From the NCBI GenBank assembly GCA_022865445.1, contig JALHSX010000110.1:1-5291 (forward strand): DNA of 5,291 nt, given 5' to 3'. Below, in pieces: positions 1 through 5,291 of this stretch; positions within the stretch are counted from its first letter, which is position 1; each line of letters begins with the position of its first letter. The notes beneath the pieces are model-generated. The model did no database searches and was not told the DNA's origin. It saw nothing but the letters and a program-made list of their open reading frames with translations. Source of the stretch: Thermoplasmata archaeon. Its GTDB lineage: Archaea > Thermoplasmatota > Thermoplasmata > UBA10834. A program made the translations under genes and the position numbers.

Positions 1-714
1 CAGGACGGCCAATTCGCATTCTCGGTATCTACCGATCCAATGGCTTTGGGCGGGCACACGATAGTGGCCGCGTTCCTCCACCGCGAGAGTATCTGGAGGT
101 ACTCGCAGGTTGAGAAGAGCTTCACCGTCTACGGCCCGAAGATCATCAAGTACCCGTTCTGGCCCATCATACCCAAATGGTCGTTCGGCGGACCAAGTGA
201 CACCATCACGTACCTCTTCGTCGGGCAGTATGCATACTTCTTCTGGCTACTGGTACTCATGACCGTTGCGATTGCTATCAGGGTCATCCAGATGATGGAC
301 AAGAGGAAGCGCCTCCAGCCCAGCAAGACAGAGATCCTTGAATCATTGGAGAAGGTGGCAGAACCTGGGACGATTCCTGCAGCAGCGATGGTGGAGCTTG
401 CGAAGGATATGTTGACGGGAGAGGTCGGACCGGCCAATCCGAACGAGAAGATAGTCTGGTACTATCAGCGTTTGTTGGCATTCCTTTCGGCAAAAGCGAA
501 CATCGCCATAAGGACGAGCATGACCCACTGGGAGGTGGCCAGGATCCTGAAGATACTCGGGTTTCCGGTCAGACCCGTGGAAAAGGCCACGATCCTCTTC
601 GAGCGCGCCCTGTACTCCGGCGCATCGCTCTCGGATGATGATGTGGTCATGATGAGCACAGCCCTCACCGACCTCGTGAGAGTCCAGTCAAAGGGGGGCT
701 CGCGTGCAGGTTAG
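1..714 (+). CDS. Membrane protein with Ig-like ectodomain end and DUF4129-like C-terminal domain, 5' truncated by window edge
   Basis: The reading frame is open from base 1, so the first ATG in the window (nt 40) is probably internal and the true start lies outside. The visible 237 codons begin with a beta-strand-like stretch (DGQFAFSVSTDP, then GGHTIVAAF) typical of the last strands of an Ig-like or carboxypeptidase-regulatory-like domain, presumably extracytoplasmic. A membrane helix follows at about codons 77-96 (YAYFFWLLVLMTVAIAI), ended by a basic stop-transfer cluster (DKRKR). The cytoplasmic tail, about codons 149-225, is helical and resembles DUF4129 (YYQRLLAFLS, then THWEVARIL, then LFERALYSG), a domain often found at the C-terminus of transglutaminase-like membrane proteins. 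That assignment is by pattern only. The stop at 712-714 overlaps the next gene by 11 bp, so the two are almost certainly cotranscribed and translationally coupled. The function of the family is unknown. No catalytic transglutaminase triad can be judged because the N-terminal part is missing. Confidence 0.8.
   Translation, partial: QDGQFAFSVSTDPMALGGHTIVAAFLHRESIWRYSQVEKSFTVYGPKIIKYPFWPIIPKWSFGGPSDTITYLFVGQYAYFFWLLVLMTVAIAIRVIQMMDKRKRLQPSKTEILESLEKVAEPGTIPAAAMVELAKDMLTGEVGPANPNEKIVWYYQRLLAFLSAKANIAIRTSMTHWEVARILKILGFPVRPVEKATILFERALYSGASLSDDDVVMMSTALTDLVRVQSKGGSRAG
691..698 (+). promoter_or_regulatory. Shine-Dalgarno-like site deciding the GTG 704 start
   Basis: AAGGGGGG lies five bases before GTG 704, inside the upstream reading frame. 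It is the only purine-rich block near the N-terminus of the DUF4350 gene and supports GTG 704 over ATG 746. Its position inside the preceding gene implies translational coupling. Confidence 0.5.
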
Positions 715-1879
715 GGTGCGAAGGGGGTTTGCGGCTGTGGGCGCGATGGCGATTGCCGCCGTCCTGCTCATAGTAAGCATGGCCGCGCCGATCGTCTCCA
801 CATCCGCCGATTTCTCCATATTCAACTCAGGATGGAACGGGACCAGCAAGCTCGCGATCCTGACGTACAAGGCCGGCAAGTTCGCTCCGGACTTCCAGGT
901 CAGATCATCAGGAACGGAAATAACCATCACTCAACTGGGTCTCAACGAAATCAGCCTCGACCCGGTAACGAGCGCGCTTGTCGTCATCGGTCCGGGCAAG
1001 GCGTTCACTTCAACAGAAGGGAGGATAGTCGGGGATTTCGTCAGGAGCGGTGGTAAGCTGCTGCTGGCGGACGACTTCGGGACCGGCAACAGCCTGCTCA
1101 TCGGCATGGGCGCGACTTCCCGGTTCTCGAACCAGCTCGTGATGGACCTGGCATTCGAGAAGCAGCCCGAGTTCTCCGTCGTCTACGACCTCAGAACCGA
1201 TTCCATCACCAAGAACGTCAGCACCCTCCTGCTCAATTATCCTTCATCGTTGACGATTGGCGGGGACACAGAGGCCATAGCGTTTTCCAGCATTGCCAGC
1301 TGGTTGGATACGAACGGCAACAGGCTACAGGAATGGGGAGAGCCTAGGGGGCCGTTCACCATCGCGGCTCGGGAGCTGCTTGGAGCAGGTTCGATACTCC
1401 TCCTGTCCGACCCGAGCGTTCTCATCAACGGCATGGCAGCCCACATGGACAACGCAATCTTCGGCGCCAACCTCATCGACGAGGTCTGCAACGAGAGGAC
1501 CGCGGTTTTCTTCGATGAAAGCCACCGCACCTTCTTCGACCCGATCGCAGTCACGATGCAGTTCACGGGACAGGTATCCGACAACGCGAAGGCGATCATC
1601 GCGCTCCTTGCTTTCGTCCTCGTGCTATGGATCTTCACGGACGTTGTGGATAGGACGGTAGCCTGGACAGTCCGGAAGACAAAGGTCCTCCTCAATGCGA
1701 TCACGGAGGCTCTCGGCCTGAGGTTCTTCCGAAAGAAGGCCCCTTCTCCGCCGCAGGCCATGAGCAAAGAGGAGCTTTTCGAGAAGATCGTGCAGGAGCA
1801 TCCCGATTGGCGGACGGGTCTTGTCAGATACCTGCTGCGCGAGAGGGAAAGACACGGCAAGGCGCTCGAACAGAAATGA
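704..1879 (+). CDS. DUF4350 domain protein, membrane anchored (GATase-like fold)
   Basis: A 391-residue protein starting at GTG 704, inside the end of the upstream gene, with a purine-rich AAGGGGGG at 691-698 five bases before it. ATG 746 is a less likely alternative because it would remove the basic N-terminus before the first membrane helix. Residues 13-31 form a signal-anchor helix. The outer domain (about 35-285) carries DUF4350 hallmarks: NGTSKL (45-50), LVVIGPGKAFTSTEGRI (92-108), FVRSGGKLLLADDFGTGNSLL (112-132), LLLSDPSVLINGM (232-244) and MDNAIFGANL (248-257). A second helix (297-312) is followed by a basic cytoplasmic tail. The fold is considered related to class I glutamine amidotransferases. 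No cysteine lies at the expected nucleophile elbow and the only cysteine is C262, so it is probably non-catalytic. In many archaea and bacteria DUF4350 genes neighbour MoxR ATPase, DUF58 and DUF4129 genes. The role in envelope assembly is inferred and unproven. Confidence 0.88.
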   Translation: MQVRVRRGFAAVGAMAIAAVLLIVSMAAPIVSTSADFSIFNSGWNGTSKLAILTYKAGKFAPDFQVRSSGTEITITQLGLNEISLDPVTSALVVIGPGKAFTSTEGRIVGDFVRSGGKLLLADDFGTGNSLLIGMGATSRFSNQLVMDLAFEKQPEFSVVYDLRTDSITKNVSTLLLNYPSSLTIGGDTEAIAFSSIASWLDTNGNRLQEWGEPRGPFTIAARELLGAGSILLLSDPSVLINGMAAHMDNAIFGANLIDEVCNERTAVFFDESHRTFFDPIAVTMQFTGQVSDNAKAIIALLAFVLVLWIFTDVVDRTVAWTVRKTKVLLNAITEALGLRFFRKKAPSPPQAMSKEELFEKIVQEHPDWRTGLVRYLLRERERHGKALEQK

Positions 1880-2134
1880 CTATGAGAGGACGAGCCAAAC
1901 GCGTCTGAGTACGACCACCACGAAGAGGATAAGGCCAGCGTAGATGAAGAAGTCCATCCGCTGCCTTGTCTCGTTTGTCAGAAAGCCGTCTGTGAGCTCC
2001 CTTATCACAAGGAGACCGATGAGCTCGAGCGTGGCCAGGACCTCGATGCCCGCTGACAACGAGATCAGGATGGAGATGATCGTCCATACGAGCATGCTGA
2101 TGAAGATCTTGTGAGATACCAGCAAAGTGCGCAC
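1880..2134 (-). CDS. Small hydrophobic membrane protein, function unknown
   Basis: Up to 84 residues. Hydrophobic stretches lie at about 11-28 and 31-46, with a clear helix at 62-76, separated by a polar segment (RELTDGFLTNETRQR, 45-59). A basic C-terminal end (LRRVW) follows the last helix, so two or three membrane passes are likely. I do not recognise a named family. The start is uncertain. GTG 2134 gives the longest form. An AGGTG motif (2136-2132, minus strand) overlaps that GTG and sits six bases before TTG 2125, which would give 81 residues. ATG 2095 would give 71 residues but has no ribosome-binding site. The stop codon (1880-1882) directly abuts the stop of the convergent DUF4350 gene. 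The clean hydrophobic/polar pattern and tight gene packing argue for a real gene. The opposite strand has no comparable frame here. Confidence 0.65.
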   Translation of the reverse strand: MRTLLVSHKIFISMLVWTIISILISLSAGIEVLATLELIGLLVIRELTDGFLTNETRQRMDFFIYAGLILFVVVVLRRVWLVLS

Positions 2135-2258
2135 CTGTCGTAGCTGAAGACCCTACTCGTCTTCTATAGGGACTCGAAATGAGGGAAGGCTCTATAATAT
2201 CCTGTCCTCGGATGCGCTACATTTCATATACAGTGATATGTTTCGGAGTGGAGCAGTC
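2135..2258. promoter_or_regulatory. Divergent promoter region between the small membrane protein and DUF1616 genes
   Basis: This is the only non-coding stretch between two divergent genes. On the plus strand TATAATAT (2193-2200) is a good archaeal TATA-box candidate, predicting initiation near 2222-2226 and a leader of about 35 bases that carries the GGAG at 2250-2253. A second AT-rich stretch (CATATAC, 2225-2231) could instead give a nearly leaderless transcript at ATG 2259. On the minus strand CTATAG (2164-2169) would initiate near 2140, just before the small membrane protein gene. These assignments rest on spacing and base composition only. Confidence 0.45.
2250..2253 (+). promoter_or_regulatory. 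Shine-Dalgarno GGAG supporting ATG 2259
   Basis: GGAG is followed by five bases and ATG 2259. The earlier in-frame ATG at 2238 has only GTGAT directly adjoining it and no usable spacing, so translation of the DUF1616 gene most likely begins at 2259. Confidence 0.5.
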
Positions 2259-3212
2259 ATGGCAGAGCGCGAAAGACGACCCTGGAGATTCCACTTGGAG
2301 GTTCGGGACACTCCGTACGACCTACTCACTTGCATGGTGCTCGCACTCGCCCTCATAACGCTTGTGTACCTGGCGCCAGACAACGCGGTTAGACAGATCC
2401 TCGGCCTAGTCTTCGTCCTCTTCCTGCCAGGATACGCCGCCACAGCCGCGCTGTTCCCAGAGAATGACCAAATCGATGGCATCGAAAGAGTCGCGCTAAG
2501 CTTCGGCCTGAGCATTGCGATCGTGCCCCTCATCGGTCTCGCACTCAACTTCACACCCTGGGGGATCAGACTGGATCCGATACTCGCTTCCGTCTCCGCG
2601 TTAATCATCGGCGTCTCACTTGTGGGATGGTACCGAAGAATGCGGCTTCCGGCAGATGAGAGGTTCGCGATCGTCGTCAACTTCGAAATGGACTTCGGGG
2701 GCATGCCGCTCGTAGACAAGATCCTCACAATCGGAATCGTGGTGATGCTGATAGCGTCAGTCGTCGTGCTCGCGTGGGCCATCACAACGCCGCGCGTCGG
2801 AGAGAGGTTCACGCAATTGGCAATCCTGGGACCTGGAGGGATGGCAACGGACTATCCCAGGAATCTCACCATCGGCCAAGACGCGAGAGTCTTGCTTTCA
2901 ATCAAATCGTTCGAGCACAGAGATGTCAACTACACGATAGCGATCGTGCTCACCAACGCAGCGGACAACAGCTCTTCAGTCACACGGTACTCTATCGACT
3001 GGGCGCAGACTCAATCGCTTGTCCCAAGGCAGGCGATTGCGCAGAACTTCACGCTGAAACACCTTGAGTACTACAACCAGACATTCAATTTCGACGTGAC
3101 CTCAGCTGGAGAGTGGAAGCTGCAGTTCCTTCTCTACGTCGAAGGACAACCTTTGACTCCGGACGCCTATCGTGAAGTTCACCTCTGGTTAGGCGTCGTG
3201 CCGGCTGTCTAG
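2259..3212 (+). CDS. DUF1616 membrane protein with sequon-rich extracellular C-terminal domain
   Basis: The preferred start is ATG 2259 (317 residues). An in-frame ATG at 2238 would add seven residues but lacks a ribosome-binding site. Residue numbers here count from 2238. Five membrane helices are visible at about 29-46, 52-73, 87-104, 114-131 and 161-182. The N-terminus is basic (RERRPWR) and WYRRMR follows helix 4, placing both inside and the C-terminal domain outside. DUF1616 signatures are clear: ILGLVFVLFLPGYAATAALFP (54-74), ERVALSFGLSIAIVPLIGL (83-101), WGIR (108-111) and GERFTQLAILGPGGMATDYP (188-207). The outer domain (183-324) is beta-rich and has five N-x-S/T sequons, at N209, N231, N244, N270 and N280. 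DUF1616 proteins are common in archaea, some near surface-glycan or glycosyltransferase genes, but their biochemical role is unknown. The gene ends nine bases from the convergent ATPase gene. It appears complete. Confidence 0.9.
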   Translation: MAERERRPWRFHLEVRDTPYDLLTCMVLALALITLVYLAPDNAVRQILGLVFVLFLPGYAATAALFPENDQIDGIERVALSFGLSIAIVPLIGLALNFTPWGIRLDPILASVSALIIGVSLVGWYRRMRLPADERFAIVVNFEMDFGGMPLVDKILTIGIVVMLIASVVVLAWAITTPRVGERFTQLAILGPGGMATDYPRNLTIGQDARVLLSIKSFEHRDVNYTIAIVLTNAADNSSSVTRYSIDWAQTQSLVPRQAIAQNFTLKHLEYYNQTFNFDVTSAGEWKLQFLLYVEGQPLTPDAYREVHLWLGVVPAV

Positions 3213-3221
3213 CCACAGAAG

Positions 3222-4331
3222 TCAAAGTCCCGTCTTGATCCTGAGAAGCCAAACGACGAAGAGTGGGTCGACTATCTCGCCGCGCTCGATGATGCCCCTC
3301 GCCTCCAGCTGGTTCTCGATTCTTTGTATGTGGGAGGTCGATCTCAGGCGATGTCGCTCGATGAACTCATGGCCGTGAACAACTCCTGGCTCACTCGCAA
3401 TCGCCTTTAGGTACCGTCTGTGGAGAGGACTCTTGACGGATTCCCACATGTATGTGTAAGCAGGGGACTGATGGTCCACGGCGGCCCGGACCGACTCTTC
3501 CACGTCCTCTTCGCCAGAGGGGGTCTTTGAGATGTCGAAGAGTTCGTGAGCGATCTGCTGAGTGTAATACGGATGACCCTTGCTCTTGCGCAGTATCATC
3601 CTGGCAGCTGCACGGTCCAGGTTTCCTCCAGCGCCCTTGAACCTGGAGATGAGGAAATCCTCGAACTGCTTGTTCGGAATGACATCCAGTTCCATCGGCC
3701 TGGCAAACTTGAAGAACGCACCCTCCCTCTCCTCGAATATCTGATGTAGCAAATGCTTCTTGCTGCCAGAGAAGACATAGACGACGTTCTGGTGATTCTG
3801 GAATCTAGATCTCATCTGCTTCAGGAGACCGACGCCATCCATGTACGCAATCTCCTGGAATTCGTCGAAAATGACGACGAGCCGCCTCTTCCGTCTCCTC
3901 GCGGCCTTCTCAGGAAGGTCGAACACACCTGCAACGTCAGAGGTCGACGGTTCTCTGCCGTAGAATTCAACGCCCAGCTCTCCAGAATCAGTCACGACGA
4001 GCCTCAGGTTCGTGCCTTTCAGGAACTTCCAGACGCTTGATGCGAACTTCTCGGCGACCCCGAAAGCTGCGCGGCTCGTCTCCTTGGCAACTGCTTCGAG
4101 GAAACGGCTTTGCTCGGTCAGACCGTAAAGGTCGATTCTGACGAATATGAATTCTCTGCAATGCCTCTTCGACAGCTCCAGCAGTAGAGAGGACTTGCCC
4201 ATGCGCCTGTTCGAATACAGAACGACGCTCTTCCCCCCTCTGATCTCCCTGGCCAGCTCCTTCAATTCGCCTTCTCTGTCCACGAAGTCCTTTCCTGAGA
4301 CCACTGTCCCATACTTGAACGGGTTGACCAT
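3222..4331 (-). CDS. Archaeal ATPase_2 family AAA ATPase with C-terminal winged-helix region
   Basis: The preferred start is ATG 4331 (369 residues, beginning MVNPFKYG). ATG 4340 would add three residues. The upstream AGGAG (4346-4342) is 10 bases from 4331 but only one base from 4340. Numbering here is from 4340. The N-terminus NPFKYGTVVSGKDFVDRE (6-23) is the family signature. Walker A is SNRRMGKSS (43-51), with Ser in place of the first Gly as is usual in this group. Walker B is LVVIFDEFQEI (154-164; D159, E160). A sensor-1-like strand is VVYVFSGSKK (186-195). KGHPYYTQQIAHELF (254-268) belongs to the lid region. The C-terminal part (about 300-365) looks like a winged helix (STSHIQRIENQLEARGIIER) and ends in DPLFVVWLLR. 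These are STAND/AAA+-related P-loop ATPases of unclear cellular role, abundant and variable in copy number in archaea. Length and motifs are intact. It is convergent with the DUF1616 gene and transcribed away from the 4400-4440 palindrome. Confidence 0.9.
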   Translation of the reverse strand: MVNPFKYGTVVSGKDFVDREGELKELAREIRGGKSVVLYSNRRMGKSSLLLELSKRHCREFIFVRIDLYGLTEQSRFLEAVAKETSRAAFGVAEKFASSVWKFLKGTNLRLVVTDSGELGVEFYGREPSTSDVAGVFDLPEKAARRRKRRLVVIFDEFQEIAYMDGVGLLKQMRSRFQNHQNVVYVFSGSKKHLLHQIFEEREGAFFKFARPMELDVIPNKQFEDFLISRFKGAGGNLDRAAARMILRKSKGHPYYTQQIAHELFDISKTPSGEEDVEESVRAAVDHQSPAYTYMWESVKSPLHRRYLKAIASEPGVVHGHEFIERHRLRSTSHIQRIENQLEARGIIERGEIVDPLFVVWLLRIKTGL

Positions 4332-4341
4332 TTCGAACATG

Positions 4342-4346
4342 CTCCT
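4342..4346 (-). promoter_or_regulatory. Shine-Dalgarno AGGAG of the ATPase gene
   Basis: Read on the minus strand this is AGGAG, 10 bases before ATG 4331 and one base before ATG 4340. The spacing favours 4331. A TATA-like CATATACC lies just upstream (4359-4352, minus strand). It would place initiation close to 4330 and is therefore hard to reconcile with use of this ribosome-binding site. Confidence 0.45.
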
Positions 4347-4399
4347 GGATGAGGTATATGGCTGCTATGGAACCCACCGTTACATGCAGCATGCGTTCC

Positions 4400-4440
4400 T
4401 GTGTTATACGCTAATGTAAGTCACATTTGTGTATAATACA
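4400..4440. repeat. 41-bp interrupted palindrome, candidate operator or divergent promoter element
   Basis: The left arm GTGTTATACGCTAATGT (4401-4417) and the right arm ACATTTGTGTATAATAC (4423-4439) pair at 14 of 17 positions around a five-base centre (4418-4422). One more matching base on each side makes 15 of 18. Each strand contains a TATA-like core: GTATAATA on plus (4431-4438) and GTATAACA on minus (4409-4402). The minus-strand core would start a transcript near 4380, about 50 bases before the ATPase start, with room for its AGGAG. A second short perfect palindrome, CATGCAGCATG, lies at 4383-4393. The element is AT-rich with no following T-run, so it looks more like a protein-binding site than a terminator. 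What binds it is unknown. Confidence 0.6.
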
Positions 4441-4494
4441 TTTCCGTATGTTGGACGAGAAAACAGAGGACGGAAACCTTGAAGCCAACAGTCC

Positions 4495-4710
4495 TCAGCT
4501 GTCGACGGAGAGAGCCTTCTGCACGGAAGGACATGGCACGTCGCCAAAGGAGCAGAATATGCAGCATTTCCCCTCGGTCGGTATCATGATGTGGCCACAC
4601 AATTTGCACTCATACCTGATTAGGCAGAAATCCGTGGGCATCTGTTCCTTGCTCTGGAACCCGCACTCCGGACACCGTACGGTTGACGCGAGCTTGATCC
4701 CCTTCGTCAC
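4495..4710 (-). CDS. GDCCVxC-type cysteine-rich small protein (probable zinc/metal-binding)
   Basis: A 71-residue protein starting at GTG 4710. An in-frame TGA at 4719-4717 rules out an earlier start, and GAGGTGA directly precedes the GTG. The sequence fits the GDCCVxC domain (seleno)protein family almost end to end: CPECG (13-17), QMPTDFC (23-29), YECKLCG (33-39), then GKCCIFCSFGDVPCPSVQ (47-64), which matches the family block G-D-C-C-V-x-C-S-Y-G-x-x-x-C-P-P-x-Q with D48 changed to K and V51 to I. It has nine cysteines (13, 16, 29, 35, 38, 49, 50, 53, 60). C13/C16 and C35/C38 could form a zinc-ribbon-like site. Some bacterial relatives are annotated as selenoproteins. This copy encodes cysteine throughout. 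The function is not established, and metal binding or thiol chemistry is inferred. It is divergent from proC and upstream of the ATPase on the same strand, separated by 154 bp. Confidence 0.82.
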   Translation of the reverse strand: MTKGIKLASTVRCPECGFQSKEQMPTDFCLIRYECKLCGHIMIPTEGKCCIFCSFGDVPCPSVQKALSVDS

Positions 4711-4867
4711 TTCACCTCACAAAGCCACTATCATTAAGGTTCACCACAGACTTATTGATTTCAGCGAAAGCGTCTGGCTCACCAGGGAATGCAATGTCCA
4801 TCTTTGTACACTGTGAGTTAAATACCTCGCTCTATCTGGCGATAAAAGCGTCCGAGGCTGGACTGTC
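4711..4867. promoter_or_regulatory. Divergent promoter region between the GDCCVxC-type gene and proC
   Basis: For proC, TTAAATAC (4818-4825) is a TATA-box candidate that would start transcription near 4848, leaving a short leader containing GAGG (4854-4857), 10 bases before ATG 4868. A second candidate, GATAAAAG (4841-4848), sits about 26 bases before the ATG and would give a leaderless transcript. For the minus-strand gene only weak AT-rich stretches are seen (around 4731-4738 and 4750-4760), next to the GAGGTGA ribosome-binding site (4718-4712). No hairpin riboswitch or tRNA is apparent. Confidence 0.45.
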
Positions 4868-5291
4868 ATGAACAGCAAGAAGATAGCGATCATCGGCGGC
4901 GGGAACATGGGAATGGCCCTCGCGAGCGGAGTGCTCCAGACGAAGTGGGCGAACCCGGAGCGCATCATGATCGCGGAGCCTCTGAAGGAGAAACTCGAGA
5001 AGGCCAAGAGCATGGCCCGCGGCATCAAGACGTCACACTCGAATACAGACGCTGCAGCCTGGGCGGACGTGATTCTGCTATCGGTGAAGCCTCAGATCAT
5101 GGCACATGTGCTTGGCGACATCAAGCCAGCGATGAAGGACTCGAGACTCATCATATCGGTAGCGGCTGGCATCACGACTAGCTATATCGAGAAGATGCTC
5201 GGCGGGAAGGTTCCGGTAATCCGCGCGATGCCGAACATCGCAGCTGTGGTGAGGGAATCTGCTACTGCGATTTGTACTGGCAAGTATGCAA
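4868..5291 (+). CDS. proC: Pyrroline-5-carboxylate reductase (ProC), 3' truncated by window edge
   Basis: ProC catalyses the NAD(P)H-dependent reduction of 1-pyrroline-5-carboxylate to L-proline, the last step of proline synthesis in the cytoplasm. The visible 141 codons start at ATG 4868 and cover the N-terminal Rossmann domain. The dinucleotide-binding loop is GGGNMG (10-15) after a beta strand IAII, followed by the acidic/basic turn AEPLKEKLEK (36-45), DVILLSVKPQ (67-76), SVAAGI (97-102) and VIRAMPNIAAVVRESATAIC (117-136). The RAMPN..A segment is the family's substrate/cofactor signature, and many ProC proteins have T where this one has I124. The family is usually about 260-280 residues, so roughly half is present. 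The gene diverges from the cysteine-rich protein gene. No operon partner is visible within the window. Confidence 0.95.
   Translation, partial: MNSKKIAIIGGGNMGMALASGVLQTKWANPERIMIAEPLKEKLEKAKSMARGIKTSHSNTDAAAWADVILLSVKPQIMAHVLGDIKPAMKDSRLIISVAAGITTSYIEKMLGGKVPVIRAMPNIAAVVRESATAICTGKYA

Larger units (their letters stand above)
4341..4494. other. Intergenic region between the ATPase and GDCCVxC-type genes
   Basis: This 154-bp gap is noticeably AT-richer than the flanking genes, particularly 4400-4450. It contains the 41-bp palindrome, the short CATGCAGCATG palindrome, a TATA-like box and the ATPase ribosome-binding site. No convincing coding frame or RNA gene is visible in it. Confidence 0.6.

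Noticed and set aside
1237..1860. 207-residue open frame on the minus strand
   Set aside because: It lies wholly antisense to the DUF4350 coding region, whose motifs are intact. The product is Ser/Arg-rich, as expected for a reverse-frame shadow in GC-rich coding sequence.
2127..2134. 8-bp palindrome GTGCGCAC at the start of the small membrane protein gene
   Set aside because: The perfect symmetry does not extend past eight bases, so it is expected by chance in sequence of this composition.
2192..2812. 206-residue open frame on the minus strand
   Set aside because: It is antisense to the DUF1616 gene and Ser/Thr/Arg-rich without motifs. It is a shadow frame.
3988..4392. 134-residue minus-strand frame overlapping the ATPase start
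   Set aside because: It runs through the Walker A region of the ATPase in another frame and its product is Arg/Gln-rich low-complexity. The ATPase frame has all the expected motifs.
4457..4469. Possible terminator (TTTT on the minus strand) after the GDCCVxC-type gene
   Set aside because: Only four T residues and no hairpin or longer T-run, which is too weak to call.
3222..4710. ATPase plus cysteine-rich protein as a new antiviral defence system
   Set aside because: There is no nuclease, effector or toxin domain in either protein, no shared operon spacing (154 bp apart), and the ATPase matches a common archaeal family. Nothing in the sequence supports defence.
4427..4816. 129-residue open frame on the plus strand
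   Set aside because: It is antisense to the well-supported GDCCVxC-type gene, its product shows no domain-like pattern, and it has no ribosome-binding site. The TATA-like core at 4431-4438 even overlaps its start.
1..5291. CRISPR arrays, tRNA or rRNA genes, insertion sequences
   Set aside because: The intergenic stretches are all under about 160 bp and show no regularly spaced direct repeats, cloverleaf pattern, rRNA-like sequence or transposase fragment.

Overview
The window looks archaeal, most likely Thermoplasmatota or a related euryarchaeal lineage, with a moderately high GC content. The reasons are a DUF1616 membrane protein, an archaeal-type ATPase of the ATPase_2 kind (NPFKYG N-terminus, DPLF..W C-terminus), TATA-like boxes rather than -35/-10 promoters, and GAGG/AGGAG/AGGTG Shine-Dalgarno motifs. 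The lineage is inferred from gene style and was not tested by a search.

Layout. Nucleotides 1-714 (+) hold the 3' end of a membrane protein with an extracellular Ig-like stretch, one membrane helix and a DUF4129-like cytoplasmic tail. It overlaps by 11 bp the next gene, 704-1879 (+), a DUF4350 protein with a glutamine-amidotransferase-like extracytoplasmic domain. These two form an operon and probably belong to the widespread MoxR/DUF58/DUF4129/DUF4350 surface cluster. A small membrane protein, 1880-2134 (-), converges on it with no base between the two stop codons. A short divergent promoter region (2135-2258) leads into a DUF1616 protein (+), with five membrane helices and a sequon-rich outer domain. 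Its stop is 9 bp from the stop of a convergent ATPase_2/AAA ATPase (-) that starts at 4331. Upstream of the ATPase is a non-coding stretch containing a 41-bp interrupted palindrome (4400-4440) with TATA-like sequence on both strands. Next come a 71-residue, nine-cysteine GDCCVxC-type protein (4495-4710, -) and a 157-bp divergent promoter region. The window ends inside proC (4868 to the edge, +), which encodes pyrroline-5-carboxylate reductase.

How the genes relate. The DUF4129-like/DUF4350 pair and the DUF1616 protein are all predicted membrane proteins with large outer domains, so the left half is a cell-envelope neighbourhood of unknown function. The ATPase and the cysteine-rich protein are independent accessory genes on the minus strand, and proC is housekeeping proline synthesis. 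No complete, clearly novel multigene system is visible. The most distinctive unexplained items are the palindrome, the archaeal GDCCVxC-type protein and the small convergent membrane protein.
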